Positions 1 through 11,775 of a DNA stretch of 64,000 bases are shown here, piece after piece. Both the position numbers and the translations under genes were made by a program. The stretch's first letter is position 1; every line of letters begins with the position of its first letter. Origin of the DNA: Thelonectria olida (Eukaryota; Ascomycota; Sordariomycetes; Hypocreales; Nectriaceae); assembly GCA_020736575.1 (NCBI GenBank), contig JAGPYM010000003.1:62001-126000 (forward strand), in the 5' to 3' direction. The notes below the pieces were generated by a model. The model did no database searches, was not told the origin of the DNA, and saw only the letters and a program-made list of their open reading frames with translations.

Positions 1-297
1 GTATTGTCTCAGATGTTTCGTGAAGAATGAAGAACACGCAGTGGAGAGAGCATCCAGCCATCACCGCCTTATTGCCGGCTTCGGGTGAGAGCTCAAGAGC
101 CCTGAAGGATCGGACTAGGGGCCCCGAGTTACAGGCTACGGCTTACATCATCGTTTGATTGCTCTCCGAAAGATCCGTTCGTCTTGCTGACACTCTCGCA
201 AAACGACTTACTTCAAAGCCACTTGTGGCATCAGCTGTGCCCCTTTCACAGACGTCCCGTTCGCATATTGCAAGACGTGACACCGCCGAATGTCAGC

Positions 298-1788
298 ATG
301 GCTTCTCAGGCCAAGCTCGAGTTTCTGAGATACGCAAGAAAGTAACCTGGCATAATTGCTGGCCCTTCGCCCATACTAACAGACGGCGCAGGCCCCAATG
401 AGCGACGCACCATCAGTCGCGAGGACCTAGGCTTCTACGACGCCGTCATCATTGGCGCAACGTACGAATTCAGAACTGAGACCGATGTCTCCTCTTCTCA
501 GTCTTTTATCCAGCCTCTGAAGCGTTGCATCGATGACCACCCGTTCCTCTGCGTTGTCTTGGGGGATGCCCACACCGACAAGGCCTTTTACCAACGCGCC
601 TCTACCATCAACCTGGAAGACCACATATCCATCGTTGACGGCGTCGCTGCTGGCGAGGGCGAATCCAAGGCCATTGAGAAGACGCTGGAGATCGACGTGA
701 ACCGTAAGTTTCGACCTGAAGTTCCTCGATGGAGAATCGTGGTTCTGCCTTTGAACAAGTCGCGGTGCTTTGTCGCGTTTGCGTTTTCCCACACGATCGG
801 TGACGGGGTGACTGGCATGGCTTTCCACGAGTCATTTCTGGAGGGTTGCAGAACTGCTTCTGGCGCAGATAACGTGTCATCCGTCGTCGAGACGCCTGCG
901 AGGCCTCTCGCAGCCCCCTTTGACACGCCTGAGAGACTGCCAATATCCTGGTCTTTTCTACTGGCGCCTCTCATTTCCCTTGTTCTCCCGCAATTCCTCG
1001 TCAACGCTCTTGGCATTCGGCGTTCGGGCTCGACTATTGACGCAGGGACTTGGACTGCCACCAATATGTTTTACGACGCAGCCACATTCCACACCAAGGT
1101 CAAGCTGCGTGAGATTGACAAATCAGTCCTTGATAAGGCGCTTCGTGCATCGAGAAACCACGATGCCAAATTGACCGCGACAGTCTTGCAACTGCTAGCG
1201 CGAGCCCTCAGCAAGGCACTTGTCGATCCCTCGATCACCAACTTCGTCTCGCAGACTGCAGTCAACATGCGGCAGTCTATTGGCGTGCCGAATTCCGAGA
1301 TGGGAGAGTTCGCTTCGGGGTGTTACCTCAGCCATACACGAAATAATTCCTCGGGGAACCTCTCTGACGAGGAATGGGCGGCTGCTAGCTCAGACACACG
1401 AGACCTAGCGACCTGCGCCTCTACCCTTCAGGATCAACCCATTGGATTGTTGAGATACGCGCCCAGCATCAGAAAATGGACTTTGGGCAAGATTGGCCAG
1501 CGACGGGACTGCTCCATAGAGATGAGCAATGTGGGCGTGTTTGACCCAGCTATGGCTTCACCGTCCACTCACGACATTGATGGAGGTGTAAGGGTCACTA
1601 ATATGTTTTTTACACAACCCGGCCATGTTACCAGTGCCCCGATTTCCTTCAACTTTGCGAGCGTCAAGGATGGCGGTTTGTCGTATACTGTTAGTTGGCA
1701 AGAGGGAGCATTGGGAGTAGACGATGAGGATCGCGTTGTAGAAGAGATTTGCGCATCATTGACGGCTGGCTTAGAAGCCTTGGAGTAG
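298..1788 (+). CDS. Alcohol acetyltransferase-like protein (AATase family), first exon uncertain
   Basis: Probable acyl-CoA-dependent O-acyltransferase of the fungal alcohol acetyltransferase family (PF07247). The main exon runs from about 392 to 1788. It carries the acyltransferase HxxxD-type motif as FSHTIGDG, followed by a long condensation-like fold and a family-typical start around NERRTISREDLGFY. A short first exon is likely at 298-341 (ATG in the good context CAGCATGG, beginning MASQAKLEFLRY), followed by an intron with a perfect TACTAAC branch point ending at 391. However, exon 1 ends two bases into a codon, while the conserved frame of exon 2 needs one base, so this join is out of frame. 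A downstream acceptor at 416 would restore frame but remove the NERRTIS residues. The gene may be defective, use an unusual splice, or contain a one-base sequence error. The 297 bases upstream show nothing recognisable. Family assignment is fairly firm; substrate is unknown. Confidence 0.7.
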
Positions 1789-2949
1789 ATGCTGAGTTAT
1801 CGGTATGTCCATGGATATTTCAGGGATTTATAGCGGATTGAAAGATTATTTATAGAGGCTTAGGAGGGCTAAAAGAAAGCCCCCGAAGGCGTCAACTTTG
1901 GCTGAACCCAGGATCCTATCTCAGTATGACCGTTGGTACGTCAGATCAACTGTGCCGTTGCTAATGTTTGGTTCGACACGGCCTCAATTCTGACTATGCA
2001 AGATGACTACAGAGAGTCGAGCAAATCTTTCCGCATGATGACATAAGACGCCTGCGCAGTTCATGCAGAGACAAGCATTGTCTCACTTCTGCCCAAAGCC
2101 TTCAAGGTCGCAATGCTGTTCATCCAATACGAATCCGCCTCTCAATGAGATGGCTTTCCCATGGCTAAACTTACCCGCCGAGCTACAGCCCATGATCTTC
2201 GCTGCTATCGTTCCTGCCTGTCCACGCCTTGATGAGAACAGAAAAGGTTCGAGTATGTACATCGCATCTGGCTTCGCATCAGGCTCGATACGTGCCACTG
2301 TTGGGTTTTGGTCACTGTGGAAGCATTGGGTCTCGAAAATGCTAAAATTGTAGGAAAAAAATGTGTTTTCTTTGCCCTTGTGTATGTCCGCAACTCGCTC
2401 TTAGAGCCAACAGCTTCTTCAGTAGTTCCTGTTGGGAGTATCATATGTCAGAGAACAGCTATAACAATGCTCTCAAGGGCATTTAGGTAGCCATCACACA
2501 GAAACTAATATTCCACAACGAGATCTGTGACGGCCTCCCATTAATGACTCTGAAGACGCACTAGGACAACAGAATTTTGTATCAATATTGCCTATCGCCG
2601 AAAATTCAGGCGTTCCAAGTCTACGAGTGCAAGCTAGAAGCAGACAGGCAGGCGCTTTCAAAGGGATGAGCACAGAGGCCCGTATATCTTCGCGGATCCA
2701 TTGCCGCAGATGGCAAAAATGTTGCGACGTTTTGGGGCGCTATGCATTCTACCTTGTTTGGAGTTGAGCTGTCTTGGTGTAACCCTCGTTCACTCTCTCA
2801 GACGCGCCTGAGTCAAAGTATGGCAAGTGCTTAGAACATGAGCCCATATAGATGGAGATGCGCACATTCGTAGGGTGTTATGTAGCACGCTGCTGACCGC
2901 CGGTCTGCTTTTACCGTCTCACGTCAGATGCCATATACGGTGCCATAAG
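1789..2949. other. Gene-poor stretch with a possible F-box scrap
   Basis: No intact gene is visible. Only the short reading frame at 2150-2353 (next entry) resembles protein. The rest has no recognisable coding signal, repeat or RNA gene. The last part should hold the missing 5' end of the sulfotransferase-like gene that follows. Confidence 0.5.
2150..2353 (+). pseudogene. Possible F-box domain remnant
   Basis: An ATG-initiated frame of 67 codons starts with a segment (LNLPAELQPMIFAAI) that looks like the beginning of an F-box, the Skp1-binding motif usually found near the N-terminus of substrate receptors. It then loses any likeness to a protein and stops. No continuation in another frame with plausible splice sites was found. 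This is either a decayed fragment or chance; the call rests on a 15-residue resemblance only. Confidence 0.2.
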
Positions 2950-3671
2950 CACCTTGGCACCCCCGACGAGAAACGATCTTCGTCATCGGGGCTGGCCTCC
3001 CACGTTGCTCCACGTCCTCAATGCAAGCAGCCTTTGAGGAACTCGGCTTTACGCCTTGCATGCACATGGCGGAGATTCTCCCGCATCCATCCCGAGAGCA
3101 GGTGATGTTGGATGCCATGAGAGAACCGAATGCAGAAATCCGACAAAAATTACTGCGAGGTCTTTTCCAGGGGTACACTGCCGTCGTTGACGTCCCTTCG
3201 TTTGTCTTTCTTGCGGATTTCATGGGCATGTATCTAGATGCCAAGATTATCCTGAATGGACGCCCGAGTCCAGAGGCATGGGTAGTCAGCGCCCGCGACA
3301 GCCTCAGTTTCTTCTTCACACAGCGTTTCAGACTGTCCGGGCTGCTATGGAAGACTGATCGACTGTGGTACGCAATCAACATGGAAATCGTCAACTGGTG
3401 CAAGAGCAATATCGGCACCGACGACATTTTCAGAGCGAAATGTTACGGCGAATATCATGATTACGTACGAGAGGAGGCAAGGAAGCGTGGAAAAGAAATA
3501 TTGGAGTTCAAGGCGGAGGATGGCTGGGAGCCTCTCTGTCGGTTTTTGGGTAAAGACGTGCCGACGTCGCCTTTTCCAAAACTGAACGAGAAGAGGACGT
3601 TTGCAATCATCAAGGCCATCATTGTTGCTCGAGGCCTTCTTTCGTGGGCAGCGTTGGGGTTTGCAGGTTGA
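2950..3671 (+). CDS. Sulfotransferase-like P-loop protein (PF17784 type), 5' end unresolved
   Basis: Member of the fungal sulfotransferase-like family often annotated as P-loop NTPase or 'NAD dependent epimerase'. The PAPS-binding P-loop region reads FVIGAGLPRCSTSSMQ, followed by the family-typical 'TPCMHMAEIL' block, a 'YTAVVDVPSFVFLADF' block and a conserved 'PEAWVVSARDS' strand. The C-terminus ends in a short hydrophobic helix, as is common in the family. The reading frame is open upstream of the first ATG (3021), which lies inside the P-loop, but a stop at 2946 blocks extension. An upstream coding exon is therefore expected; none joined in phase was found. About 240 residues are visible, near the usual length. 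The gene may have a missed small exon or be 5'-truncated. The real sulfonate acceptor, if any, is unknown. Confidence 0.6.
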
Positions 3672-4169
3672 GGCGTTTGGAAGTTATGGCGTCACGCCCT
3701 GAACATGTTAAGAACTCCAGGCGTTTGAGGATTGCGACATGCAGGCCTTGTATGGCGTTGAGAACTCACGATAACCATTCCGGGTATTGGGAAGGGGGTT
3801 TTACTTTCAGAAACCTCGTTATAACGAGCGAAATACTTAGGTACATTATGGTGATTGTTTCACATTAGCAGCTGCTGTCCCAGAGAGGCATACACTGCGA
3901 AGATTGGCTCACTTTTCTACTTTTTCGTCGCTATCAAGGGTTGTGGCTAAATCGATGCCTTTATCCTCTTTCAGCTGTCGCGTTTGTTACCCCTTGTAGA
4001 CCTCTCGTCCGACTTGGGTGCCATCGGAAGTGGCTGTGCAGCCTCGTACGTTCGTCCAGCCTTATCAACAGCATCGTGTGTTGTTTGAACACCTCGCTGA
4101 TTTTATCATTCATTCGAGTCCGTTATAGCCCCCAAAACTCATTCATGTTTTTATAGCGGCGTTGTCATC
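3672..4169. other. Intergenic region, no feature seen
   Basis: Separates the sulfotransferase-like gene from the channel gene. It presumably contains the promoter of the latter; no TATA element or repeat stands out. Confidence 0.4.
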
Positions 4170-7100
4170 ATGGCGTCAACAGCCCGCAGCCATCTGCATA
4201 CTCACGAGATCCTCGATCGAAAGGCCGTCTGGCAATTTACCGAGAGCTGGTCAAGGGATCGTGATTTTCACCGCCTTTGCTTCACTTCAAAAGCTCTACC
4301 GTTTCGCAGAGACGGAGGCGAATTATCTTTTTGTATCCTCGTCTCAGCTGGAGCTTCTCACCTCGCCGCCGTCGAGGGCAGCGACGCAACAAAATCACTC
4401 AAAGTCACAGTCTACGAGCTACACGGCGACATTAAAGAAAAATGGTCTTCCACCTTCAACGAAGAGGGATTTGTCCCTGATCCAACGGCAGGGATTTGGC
4501 GGGAGAGTGAAATGCAAGGCGCCGTGACTGAGGATGGTGCGGCTGTTTTCTTGGCATGTCGCCCAAAAGGCAAGCGTGTCAAGGTGTATACTGTCACTTC
4601 AGAGGGATTCACTCCCCGAAAGCCTTTACCGTCTATGCAGGATTCTTATTCTTGGGATAAGGGAGCGCTCTCAGACGACAGTGAATATCTTTTCTACACA
4701 CGTTCCGGCAACACGTTTGGAAGCAGCAGGCATGCCACAGCAGTCGAAGCCTTTTCCATCCGCGATCTCGCCCGTGTTAAAGCTGTGACGTTTCAATTCG
4801 GTGGCCGAAACCGCGTGGGAAGCGGGAGGCTCCTCGGACAGCTTGATGTCAATGGCCCGGTGTACCTCGGTGTCGGCACTTCGGGGGGATTCAATGAGAG
4901 CGTTTCGGAAGCCTTGGCCATACTCTCTTCTGACGGCAAGGTAAACTGGCACGCGAGTGGACTCCGAGACATGGCCAGCTATGGGAGTCACAACAATTGC
5001 CACGTCTCCTCGGACGGCTCGTGGATGTTCCATGTCGACAAGGACGATGCTCTGCTGATGCAATGGGACGTCAAGAACCCATCCTTTAAGCCTTTGGCCA
5101 GCGTTCAACTTCCTGGGGTCGAGGTTGGTCAGGTTCGGAAATGGATGATTCAAGGCAAGGAGACGTCAGTGAGAGATGCAGTAGGAGAGCGGAAACACTT
5201 CCTCCGCTACTCTCCTGGCTGCAAGATTATTACCGTTGTCACCATTTCCGACAAACAGGTCGTTGTCAATGTCTTTCAGACATTCAACCTGCAAATCGTT
5301 CACCATGAAACAATCAGCCACCTTACGTGGGGGGGAATGGTGCCTCTATACGCTGGATTCAGCGAATCTGCTGGACTCAATGTGGTTGGCATTTCACCCA
5401 CACTAACCTTCTCCAACCCAAACCAAGATCCGGCGACGGTTGGCGCAATGGCGGTGCTTCTGCCACTTAAGGAGGTTCATGAGCGAGTGGTCAAGATTGA
5501 GAAGTACTTTGACGGCGTAGAGGCGGCCCTCTCTTCGAAGCGAATCCAACCAGGAGAGCCGCTGTGTCGCTTCACCTGGCGGCCTGATGTCTTTGACAGA
5601 AACGACCCTGAACCGTTTGAGCATGAACATGGCCAAATTCAAGCAATGGCTCCAGTGGATGCTCTTCGCCAACGATTGTTTTACGATCAAACATTTGGCT
5701 CGACCTCCGTTGCAATGCCGTCCATACCAATAAACCACCGCTATATGGTGCCACACATCTTCTCGTTCACGTATCCGTGGGACCCAGAGAAGCGTGTGAG
5801 CATATTTGGCGTCATCATGAAGAATGAATACCACATCATTTCAATCGGACCCTCTGCTATTTCACCCAACAAGGACGTCGTTCGAGCTCTGTATGCAACG
5901 GATGTCAGGACTGGCAGCAGCCTCAAAGAAGCAATCGAGGTGTACAAACACGATGACACTTACATTATTCATATCTATCTCGTCAAAGGCCTATCTAGCA
6001 GCTACTCTGGAGCACCCATGCCCTCGCCGGTGTGGACTATTGCCTCGCCTCACTTCCTCCAAGAGGATGCCTGGTACGACGTCTTTATCATCCACAGATC
6101 CGCTCACGTCACTGTGCCGAGTGACTGGTCCCATACTCCGAATCCAGCATTGATGGCGACGTCTGGTGTTCATGCCTACTTCAAACCGCGGACCTTTGGG
6201 GTCTTGGATGTAGTGGACACCGGACACCGCGCAAACTCTGCGTATTCGGCGGCAAAATACCTGCTCTGGAAGCAGTATGGGCTGCGTGGTCTTCGAAAGA
6301 GTACGACAAATGACGTCTTCTTCGGTGGCGGTCGGTATGCAGATACGATCGGTCCCTACCTGCACTCGATTTACGAGGACAAAACGTACGACGACGTGAA
6401 CCCTTTGTTCCCAAGCATCTTTGCCCTGGTTTGCAACGTCGACTATCGGGACCGCGCCACAAAGCACGTTGACGCATTCTTCAGACGTCTCCATCAAGAG
6501 AAGCAGCTCCTCCTGCACAATTCTCAGTCGGTCAGCTATTCGCTTCCTCTAGCATGTCGGTCGAGGCCAATGGCAACGCTGTCGCTGATGCGGCACATGG
6601 TCTTATTTCCGCACCGCATGAATGACGTTCTGATGCTACAAGTGCGAAAAGGCGCAAAGAGCGTCAAAGTCGAGAGCCTTCAAAACACAAAGTGGGACAA
6701 GGCCGTGTCTATTGCGAAAGAGGTTCACCAGGTATTTATCAGGCCATTGGTGGCTCAGTTCAAGCATAGGTACATGAACACGGCAGACTACCAGCAGATG
6801 GAACCAAACACGGCCAAACTGACGCTTCCGCTGCAAGGCTTCTGCTCCTTTGACAAGAAGCTGTACATGCCGTCTCCCGTTCGAGGAGGAGACGACGCTT
6901 TTTGGGAGTTTATTCGAGCAACAAGCCCTCAAACCAACGACGAGGTGTTTCCGCGCTGGGAGAAGCAACTGCTTTTGTGGGCAGAACGGTCTGGTTCGGG
7001 ACCGTCGAGTCCGTTCACGAGACTGGTGGATGAGATTCTCAGCATGCGCGATCGCGAAACGAAACTATCGTTTCTTCGAGTGACTTGGTTTGAGAAGTTG

Positions 7101-8741
7101 TTGGCTTGGAAAATGAAAACATTTGGCCTGACAATCTACCTCACGAGGATTGTCCTGCCTATCATCCTGCTGTTTGCCGTCCATCTCACCATCGGGATTC
7201 TTTGTACAGAATCTCATGAGCAGGAGGAGCGACCAAATGCCGCCATAACGACACTCGCTTGCATTGAGATGTTATTGTCTTGTTACATTCTCTACACCAA
7301 GGCTCGACAGGTCTTCAGAGTGCCTCGCATGTTCTTCCGATCGTTGCCGAACTATGTTGACGTTTTGGCCCTGGCATTGGGCATCTCTTGTTTCTTCATG
7401 ATTGTCTGTGGTCACGTTCCGTCAAGAGAGTTTCTCGCCTTTGCAACTCTATTGATATGGGTGGCGGCCATATTGATGCTGAGAATCTATCGTCCCATCG
7501 GCATGCTTCTTCTTCTTCTGACCGAAACATTGCAGGGTGTGTTTTCGTACTTGGCTTTGCTCTTCTTCATCATTCTAGGTATGTCGATGTTCCCATAAAC
7601 TACGCAGCTACTAACATTTATAGGCTTCGCATTTGTGCCCTTCCTCTTGCTTCGCAATATTGATACCAAGGACCAGTTTCGAAATCCCTTCTCAAGCTTT
7701 AGCCTGACGCTTTCGCAAATGCTCTACTTCATCTCATCCGACTATGACGCCTTGGAGCCATTCGAGGCCTCAAATGCCGGGGTCCGAACGCTTCGGGCTC
7801 TCTACATCATCGTCATAACAATCCTGTTCCTCAACACGCTGATTGCCATTCTTAACTTGAAGATCAAGAACGCAGACAAGAATTCGGCCAACTTGTACCA
7901 TCTACAAATGGCCTCTCTCCAAGTGGAAATTGAGCTAGGCCTCTTGTCATCCTCGGAGAGAGCTCGCAAAGACTGGTTTCCGGAGTGGTTCCATTACTCA
8001 ATGTCAGAGACTGAGCAGAGGCTGTGGAAAGACTTTTTGGAGAAGCATCCTCTGAAATGGACGGAAGAGAACAGCTTCGGTGAGGACAAGGACCATGCCC
8101 CGTCGGTGGATGTTGGAGACCAAACAAAATCGACCCAATCAACGACGAAGACGAAGACGACGACAGGATCGCTAGAAACCTCGACTATTCCAAAAGCTAC
8201 TTCCACGAAAGATGTCAACTCAGGTCAGACCAAGGTGGCGGAAACCAAAGGAAAAGAGCCCGAGCCGGCAAAGGAGACTCCCTCGATGGGTATCATCCAC
8301 AATGGAAAACTGACCTCTGACCTACTTTCAGCATTAGGGCCACTGGATGATTCTTCTGTTCCTCAAGAGGATGACATGAACTATCGGCCAAAAACAAACG
8401 AGGAACTTCTCGATGAACTGGAGGCACAAGCAGAGCAAGCCAAGGCCAAGGGCGAGCAGCAAGCTGGAACGGGAGAGCATCAAGGCGGAACAGGACAACA
8501 GCAAGCCGAAACAGGACAACAGCAAACCTCGACTTTTTCGACACCGCCACCCGTGACTCCTCGACCGCCCGAGCCGTTGGAACTGGTCGATATTTCTTGC
8601 CAAGTTTGTGGCGAGCCTGGAAAGAAGTGTCAAGGATGCCAGCTGGTGGCGTATTGTTCCAAGGATCACCAGAAGCAAGATTGGAAGAGCCACAAGAAGC
8701 TGTGTAAAGGGAAGCAAAAGGCTGGAACTAGTTCTGTTTGA
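4170..8741 (+). CDS. Ion-transport-domain protein with C-terminal MYND zinc finger
   Basis: Two exons, 4170-7578 and 7624-8741, give about 1508 residues. The 45-nt intron has donor GTATGT, branch CTAAC and acceptor TATAG, and joins in phase inside a transmembrane helix. Residues 1 to about 900 are soluble with beta-propeller-like stretches. Residues about 985-1220 hold a cluster of hydrophobic helices ending with the pore-proximal 'NTLIAILNLKIKNADKN' pattern typical of TRP/ion_trans channels. A long Ser/Thr/Gln-rich linker with short GQQQAETG-like repeats follows. The last about 40 residues (near 1460-1497) form a MYND finger, spaced C-x2-C ... C-x2-C ... C-x3-H ... H-x3-C. This predicts a membrane cation channel with a cytosolic MYND protein-interaction module. 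The start is the first ATG in frame. Ion selectivity and cellular location cannot be read from sequence. No neighbouring gene suggests a partner. Confidence 0.75.
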
Positions 8742-9163
8742 TGCTTTGGAATAAACGCTACATTAGAATAAATATCCTGGATTCTTTCTGGTTTTGGTGT
8801 TTGAGCTCTGCTAATGTTCGGAATGATTCCGAGCAAGTCATAGAAACGACCTCGTTGGCTACCTAATGAGGAGCTCTGTTTTGTTCTTCACTTAGATACT
8901 GGCTTAGATATGTACTCTGAGCAGACTAGATGTCGATCTCACTTCTCATCCCGACGTATCTTATTGCCTAATCCATCCATAGTTACCGCGTATGAAAGGC
9001 TTGGAGATAACAACTTCACAACTCCACAACTCTGGGCCAATTGATGAGTAGCAATGCAGATGACTCAGCTTGGGATCCCGGTCCCCCGCATTATCGACCC
9101 GCTCTGTGGACAGCTCCCGATCTTGTTGCTCTTTTGAACAGTTCAAAATGCATTGAAGCCAGA
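8742..9163. other. Intergenic region, no feature seen
   Basis: About 420 bases between the channel gene and a zinc-cluster regulator. The frame of the regulator is open from an upstream ATG at 9041, so the start could lie within this stretch. Nothing else is recognisable. Confidence 0.4.
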
Positions 9164-11202
9164 ATGACGAATAAACCAGTCCCAAACCCTCGCAGAACTC
9201 ATAAATCCAGAAGTAGGTGCCCATTCGTGGCTACACCCCAACATCTTTGGACTAATGTTCTATACCAGGTGGCTGTCTCACCTGCAAGCGGCGCGTACGT
9301 CATGATATGCCCCTTCCGTCATCCCGAGCTTTACTCACCATCTATAGCGCCTGAAATGCGATGAGAATGTCCCCAGCTGCCATCGCTGCGTGAAGTTTGG
9401 AGTCGAGTGCCCTGGATATTCACGTCCGATGAAATGGTCCACAAAGTACGAGAAGCGGCCTCCCTCTGACTCTGGAAAAGCGAGTGACCACCAACCGACT
9501 GTGTGGTTTGAGCCAGAGGCAAACAATGCATCGGCCATAATCGCCTGCAATGACACCGCTGAAAACGAGAAGGAGAGCGAGTGTCAGAGTCAAGTGATTC
9601 GCCCAGTCGATGGAAATTCAACGACAAATTCAACACCTGTCATGAACTCGCCATTCAATCAGGTTGACTCGTCTAGTTCTTTTGCAGATGCAGGTGATAT
9701 CACCGCTTGGGAAACTCTCTCTCTTTCGCTAGATTACAGGCTCGATACCCCGTCCCCTTTGATTCTTAACCCAGTTGAGCAGTCATCGATATTGTTGCAT
9801 CATTACTTCTCCCTGGTGTGCCGAATCAATTCTTGCTTTGATTCCGCGTGCAATCCGTTTCGGTCCGAAGTATCCGGAATGATGGTCCAATCGCCAGTGG
9901 TCTTTTACTGCGTCTTGAGCATGTCGGCTGCACATCTTTATCAAAATGATGAAGACCGGACCCCGATCTCCTTGGAATTCCAGACCGAGGCTATGTCGTA
10001 TCTTTCGAGCGAACTCGCCACGTTAGATCTCGATTCGCCATCACCTCCGGCCTCAGAAGTGACCAGAGATACAAGCAATTCACAGACCGCCCTCGTCAAA
10101 GATGAGCTGCTTCTTAGCATCATCCTCTTAGGCATGACAGCAGTAGGTATACAACCACCCTCCAACTTCATCGTCGCTTATACCCGGTTAGGCTTGGCAT
10201 GATCCGTCATCCCTGGGCTTATCCCACCTTTCCGGATCACGACCTCTATTCAAGGCTTGGATGTCCTCACATGGTCTAGACAATGCCAACGACTCATCAC
10301 CATTAACCCAAAGCCAGAGTTTCATGGTGTCTTCAATGGCCTACTGGGAAGCCATGGCATCTTTTCTGGTCGACCAAGAGAGTGAAGCGTTGTCATATCT
10401 CGACAACTTTCTGCATCCTAGCCCGTTAGCACTAACATATCCCTCTCCTTGGACTGGCGTTGGAACTCCAATCTTTATCTACCTGGCAAAGACAGGGACC
10501 CTCTTACGCAAGAAGAGAACGTTGCGAAATCTCAAACTCTTTAAACATGGAGATTCTTGCCGAACAGTCCTATACTCAGAACTCGTCGATGAAGCTCGTG
10601 CTCTGGAACAGGATATTCTCAAAACCCAACTTCCATTTGTTAGTCTAATTGAGGACACTGGCGATGTTTATGCGCCTCCCGACCATTTTCGCCGAATTGC
10701 TCGCTGTTATCGACTGGCTGCCTTGTTAGAATTATATCGTGCCTTTCCCGAAGTTGCAGAAGACAGCACAACATCAGAGCAAACAAGACGGTTCGACAAG
10801 CCAGGATTAGGAAAGCAGGCTCAGTTGGTGCTGGGACTTGCTTTCAGTATTCTGGGCCTCGTCGAAAGCATTCCCGATGATTCTAGCACTAAAACCACCC
10901 ACAACCTCCTCCTCTTGATTGCAGGGAGTGCACTAGCACGACTAAGCCCTGACTTCCACACCCTCAATCAAGATGTTGCACATCGGAGACAATTCGTTAG
11001 GGATCGAGTGGTCAAGTTGCACATGTGCGTCGGACTACGACCAGTCACACATGTTTCAATCATATTGGATGAGGTTTGGATACGAATGGATTGGGCTGTG
11101 AAATCTGGAAGCGAAGCCGGGGCCAAGGACAATCTGTTTTCTGATCGAGTGCACTGGGTCGATATAATGTTTGAGAAGCGTCTAGAGACAATACTAGGTT
11201 GA
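9164..11202 (+). CDS. Zn2Cys6 transcription factor (Fungal_trans_2 type)
   Basis: Four exons join in phase: 9164-9212, 9269-9294, 9348-10142 and 10192-11202, giving 626 residues. The zinc cluster is split over three exons and reads SGCLTCKRRRLKCDEN then SCHRC and ECPGY, with the canonical C-x2-C-x6-C spacing at its start. Exon 2 is only 26 nt. After the zinc cluster comes a polar linker, then the middle homology region. Its AWHDPSSLGLSHLSG block, formed exactly at the exon 3/4 junction, is typical of PF11951 regulators and confirms that splice. It is a nuclear DNA-binding regulator of unknown target genes. The start ATG at 9164 gives the usual short basic N-terminus before the zinc cluster; the in-frame ATG at 9041 would add 41 residues. 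It lies between the channel gene and a RIP-like block, so context gives no functional clue. Confidence 0.82.
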
Positions 11203-11318
11203 AGTTGTTGACAACTTTGCCCCCTGATCACAGAAGAATGCCTGTGAAGGAGATTGTCGGCCCCTTGACAGAGAGCACAATATTACCCGCCTTGCTGTAG
11301 CCTTTCGCCCTGTCTTAT

Positions 11319-11450
11319 GTAAGGGTTAGCGTGGTGTGACTCGCCCGTCAATAGACCAATCCAGCTAAAAAGATCAACCAGTTATCTCACTGCGTGAGAG
11401 AACTGCACCACACACCGGCCTATAAGGAGCCACAGGCTCAGCTCCTTACA
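11319..11450. mobile_element. Small non-autonomous inverted-repeat element (MITE-like), about 132 bp
   Basis: The element starts TGTAAGG (from 11318) and ends CCTTACA (11450), a perfect 7-bp terminal inverted repeat. It is flanked on both sides by TCTTA (11313-11317 and 11451-11455), a candidate target-site duplication. The paralogous copy at 14393-14535 has a single uninterrupted TCTCA at the matching point, so it represents the empty site. The interior holds a further palindrome, AAGGAGC...GCTCCTT, close to the right end. No coding capacity. The empty-site comparison is the strongest evidence. Confidence 0.5.
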
Positions 11451-11775
11451 TCTTATTTTAGATAACACAACTCTCCTTTTATAAAATATTTTACCTTATA
11501 AAATTTATAAATAAAAATATATAGCTTCTCCTTTTTAATATAAAAAAAGCCTATAAAATAGGTAATTTAACTTTATATTAATAATTAAAAAGAATTTATT
11601 ATAATAGTATTATAAGATTATTTAAATTTAAACAAATCGTATATAAATTAAAATTTGTTTTTTTAATTAATATAAAAATTTAAATTAATTTTAAAATAAA
11701 ATTAATAAAAAGTTATTTTATAATACTAATAAATAGTTTATTTATTATATTTCTCTTATATATTTAAAAGTAAAT
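11451..11775. repeat. AT-rich RIP-like mutated copy of the segment at 14393-14535
   Basis: A block made almost only of A and T in an otherwise balanced region. Its first about 110 bases align with 14407-14520 with differences that are almost all C-to-T or G-to-A. For example 11470-11489 reads actctccttttataaaatat, where 14424-14443 reads actctccttgtgtaaaatat. This one-way transition pattern is the hallmark of repeat-induced point mutation, known in Pezizomycotina, or of a similar cytosine-deamination process. The outer part, to about 11775, is too degraded to align by eye. No gene remains. Confidence 0.7.
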
